Positions 7,684 to 9,209 of a stretch of 9,209 nt of DNA are shown piece after piece. The first letter of the stretch is position 1. Each line of letters begins with the position of its first letter. The notes under the pieces were generated by a model that saw only the letters and a list, made by a program, of their open reading frames with translations, made no database searches and was not told where the DNA came from. Source of the DNA: a bacterium (lineage in GTDB: Bacteria > Patescibacteriota > Minisyncoccia > Minisyncoccales > JAGLPU01); the NCBI GenBank assembly GCA_030594935.1, contig JAUVEE010000024.1, positions 1-9,209 of the forward strand, written 5' to 3'. The position numbers were made by a program, and so were the translations under genes.

Positions 7684-8538
7684 ATGAATCCTAAATTACA
7701 ACAATCTTTCACCTTAATTGAACTGTTGGTGGTCATTTCCATTCTAGGCTTATTATCCAGTCTTGTTTTGCTCGGCCTGCAAGGAGCCGAAGATCAGGCC
7801 AATCAGAAAAAAGCCATGGAGTTTTCCCATACAGTCAGAGTAAGTTTAGGGGTTGATTTAGTGGGGGAATGGAGATTCGACGATGGAGTCGGAACGACAA
7901 CAAGGGATAACTCTGGCCTGGATAATGACGGCACCTTAGGCAATGGAGCTTGCACTCCGGGCAATGGAGCCTGTCCAACCTGGATCGACGACGGAATATT
8001 CGGCAAGGCTTTAGTATTTGATGGAATAAACGATTATGTTATAGCACCGAACTCCAGCGACCTTAAATTCAGCAATGACAAGGATTTTACCATAAGCTTA
8101 TGGGTTTATGCCGAAAACACTGGTCAGATATTATCATCAACATCAGATTGCGGTCAAGATGAAGTAGGCTTTAGCATCTGGCAGAGCGGAGGCTTTCTTT
8201 GTCTGCAAGTGGGCGACGGCAGCCAATATCCAGCCGGAACTGACAAAAGAATAAATACAGGCGTAAATATAATTAACGAACAATGGCACTATATTGTGCT
8301 CGCGGGTGACAGAAATGGATTGATGACAGCGTATGTAGATGGGGAAAATGCCGGTTCTGTAGATATATCAGGCGAAGGAAATATAGATCACTATCCATTT
8401 AATTTTGGACGAGAAGGAAGTAATAGAAGATTTTTTAGAGGTACTATTGATGAAGTCCGTATTTATAATCAAGCTTTGCCTTCAGCTGAAATCCAAAAGC
8501 TTTACGTTCGAGGAACAATAAAGTATAGTAATAATTGA
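7684..8538 (+). CDS. Prepilin-type LamG-domain surface protein, copy 2
   Basis: 284-aa tandem paralogue of the preceding gene with the same architecture. The leader is only 8 residues (MNPKLQQS), then FTLIELLVVISILGLLSS, with Glu5 at E13 and a hydrophobic helix about 10-32. Again Ser, not Gly, precedes the predicted cut. LamG motifs: VGEWRFDDG (60-68), KALVFDGINDYV (108-119), QWHYIVLAGDRNG (200-212), AYVDGENAG (216-224) and TIDEVRIYNQALPSAEIQ (254-271). It shares with copy 1 the linker pattern LGNGxCTPGNGxCPxW, but keeps only four cysteines (90, 97, 156, 173). The middle of the domain has diverged strongly while the prepilin stem and LamG edges are conserved, as expected for a surface protein whose binding face varies. 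It begins 49 bases after copy 1 and ends one base before the nucleotidyltransferase. No Shine-Dalgarno sequence is present. The ligand is unknown. Confidence 0.9.
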   Translation: MNPKLQQSFTLIELLVVISILGLLSSLVLLGLQGAEDQANQKKAMEFSHTVRVSLGVDLVGEWRFDDGVGTTTRDNSGLDNDGTLGNGACTPGNGACPTWIDDGIFGKALVFDGINDYVIAPNSSDLKFSNDKDFTISLWVYAENTGQILSSTSDCGQDEVGFSIWQSGGFLCLQVGDGSQYPAGTDKRINTGVNIINEQWHYIVLAGDRNGLMTAYVDGENAGSVDISGEGNIDHYPFNFGREGSNRRFFRGTIDEVRIYNQALPSAEIQKLYVRGTIKYSNN

Positions 8539-8539
8539 T

Positions 8540-9209
8540 ATGCAAGCTGTAATTCTAACTGCCGGCCAATCTTCTCGCTTTTGGCCCTTAAATCAAAAAC
8601 ACAAAGCTCTCATTAAGATAATGGGCAAGCCTTTGATTTGGTATACGCTGAAAAGCTTGGTCAGAGCAGGATTAAAGGACATTATCATTATTCAGTCTCC
8701 AACTAAGGAGATTGAACAAGAGCTGGCAAGGTATCAATTTCCAAATTTGAAAATCAGATATGTTGTCCAGAAAAAACCGATCGGCAGCGGCAATGCTCTT
8801 TGCCAGGTTAAAGATCTTTTAACCGGCCGGTTCTTGGTTTTAAACGCCGAGAAAGTGGACATTGAAGAGATCATTAAAACAATTCCTCAAGCTCCACTTG
8901 TTTTATTCGGCCAGAAAACCGGCACTCCGGAATTATTTGGCATAGCCAGAATGAAGGGGAATAAGATTTTAGAAATAATTGAAAAGCCTAAAAAAGGACA
9001 AGAGCCTTCGGATATTAAAATAGTGGGAGTTTATCTTTTGGAACTTGGCTTTTTTGAAGCCTATAAGCAAGTGAAAAAAGGAATGTATGACTTTGAAGCG
9101 ACTCTTTCTTTGCTGACGAAAAAAGAAAAGGCAAAGATCGTTATTTTAAAGAAAAAAGAAAAAGACACGCCCACTTTAAAACATCCTTGGCATTTGTTTG
9201 CTATGCAAA
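8540..9209 (+). CDS. Sugar-1-phosphate nucleotidyltransferase, GlmU-like N-terminal domain (3' end outside window)
   Basis: The frame is open from ATG 8540 to the window end (223 complete codons). It is a Rossmann-type nucleotidyltransferase, the family that makes NDP-sugars (such as UDP-GlcNAc, dTDP- or UDP-glucose) from NTP and sugar-1-phosphate, releasing PPi. Seen are the N-terminal loop AVILTAGQSSRFWPL (3-17), the lysine in KHKALIKIMGKPLI (20-33), GSGNAL (82-87), EKP (148-150) and VGVYLL (162-167). A PWHLF segment near 216-220 resembles the PWDLL that links this domain to a left-handed beta-helix acyltransferase in archaeal-type GlmU proteins, so a bifunctional GlmU is possible. Several key positions are unusual: GQSSR for GxGTR, and LNAEK (101-105) where the metal-binding NGD is expected. 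The start is one base after the previous stop, without a Shine-Dalgarno sequence. Amino-sugar substrate is suggested by glmS and glmR nearby but is not proven. Confidence 0.8.
   Translation, partial: MQAVILTAGQSSRFWPLNQKHKALIKIMGKPLIWYTLKSLVRAGLKDIIIIQSPTKEIEQELARYQFPNLKIRYVVQKKPIGSGNALCQVKDLLTGRFLVLNAEKVDIEEIIKTIPQAPLVLFGQKTGTPELFGIARMKGNKILEIIEKPKKGQEPSDIKIVGVYLLELGFFEAYKQVKKGMYDFEATLSLLTKKEKAKIVILKKKEKDTPTLKHPWHLFAMQ

Larger units (their letters stand above)
6744..8538 (+). repeat. Tandem gene duplication of LamG prepilins
   Basis: The two adjacent genes (6744-7634 and 7684-8538) are diverged duplicates. Nucleotide identity persists in patches: TAATTGAACTGTTGGTGGT occurs at 6787-6805 and again at 7715-7733, and TAGTGGGGGAATGG at 6931-6944 and 7859-7872. 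Both patches encode structurally constrained segments (prepilin helix start, first LamG strand). The 49-base spacer 7635-7683 shows no convincing hairpin or promoter. The duplication is not recent, because third positions and the middle of the domain differ widely. Confidence 0.75.

Overview
The window is a compact, fully plus-strand block of bacterial genes with almost no non-coding DNA. The best guess for the source is a Candidate Phyla Radiation (Patescibacteria) genome, most likely from the Parcubacteria side. Four things point that way: very tight packing, no recognisable Shine-Dalgarno sequence before any start, fermentation-type 2-oxoacid:ferredoxin oxidoreductase genes in an otherwise minimal setting, and short prepilin-anchored LamG proteins of a kind common in these genomes. 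TAA, TAG and TGA are all used as stops, so the code is standard bacterial and not the TGA=Gly code of Gracilibacteria/SR1. The taxonomic placement is inference; no ribosomal gene is present.

Layout: (1) 2-859 is the 3' part of leuS (leucyl-tRNA synthetase), followed 6 bases later by complete glmS (866-2674). (2) A 69-base AT-rich gap holds the only convincing promoter. It is an extended -10 so close to the ppa start codon that the transcript would be leaderless. (3) From 2744 a tight run follows: ppa (inorganic pyrophosphatase), a gamma-alpha fused 2-oxoacid:ferredoxin oxidoreductase subunit, its beta subunit, and a GlmR/YvcK (CofD-like) protein. The gaps are 3-4 bases. (4) An ATGA overlap leads into the first of two tandem paralogous LamG prepilins; the second follows after 49 bases. 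(5) One base after the second prepilin, a sugar-1-phosphate nucleotidyltransferase begins. It resembles the N-terminal domain of GlmU and runs off the window end.

Functionally, glmS makes glucosamine-6-phosphate, GlmR homologues bind UDP-GlcNAc and control GlmS in Bacillus subtilis, and the last gene resembles UDP-GlcNAc pyrophosphorylase. Together these suggest an amino-sugar/cell-envelope theme with synthesis, control and activation in one locus. Pyrophosphatase would remove the PPi made by LeuRS and by the nucleotidyltransferase. The oxidoreductase supplies acyl-CoA and reduced ferredoxin, or runs in reverse. The two prepilin-like LamG proteins are the only predicted surface proteins and look like a duplicated cassette placed between the GlmR gene and the nucleotidyltransferase.

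Most of the window is ordinary housekeeping. The parts most worth a second look are the glmS/glmR/nucleotidyltransferase grouping, altered active-site motifs in the nucleotidyltransferase, the LamG prepilin pair with Ser instead of Gly at the processing site, and the leaderless/SD-less translation pattern. I saw no RNA gene, CRISPR array, transposase or convincing intrinsic terminator.
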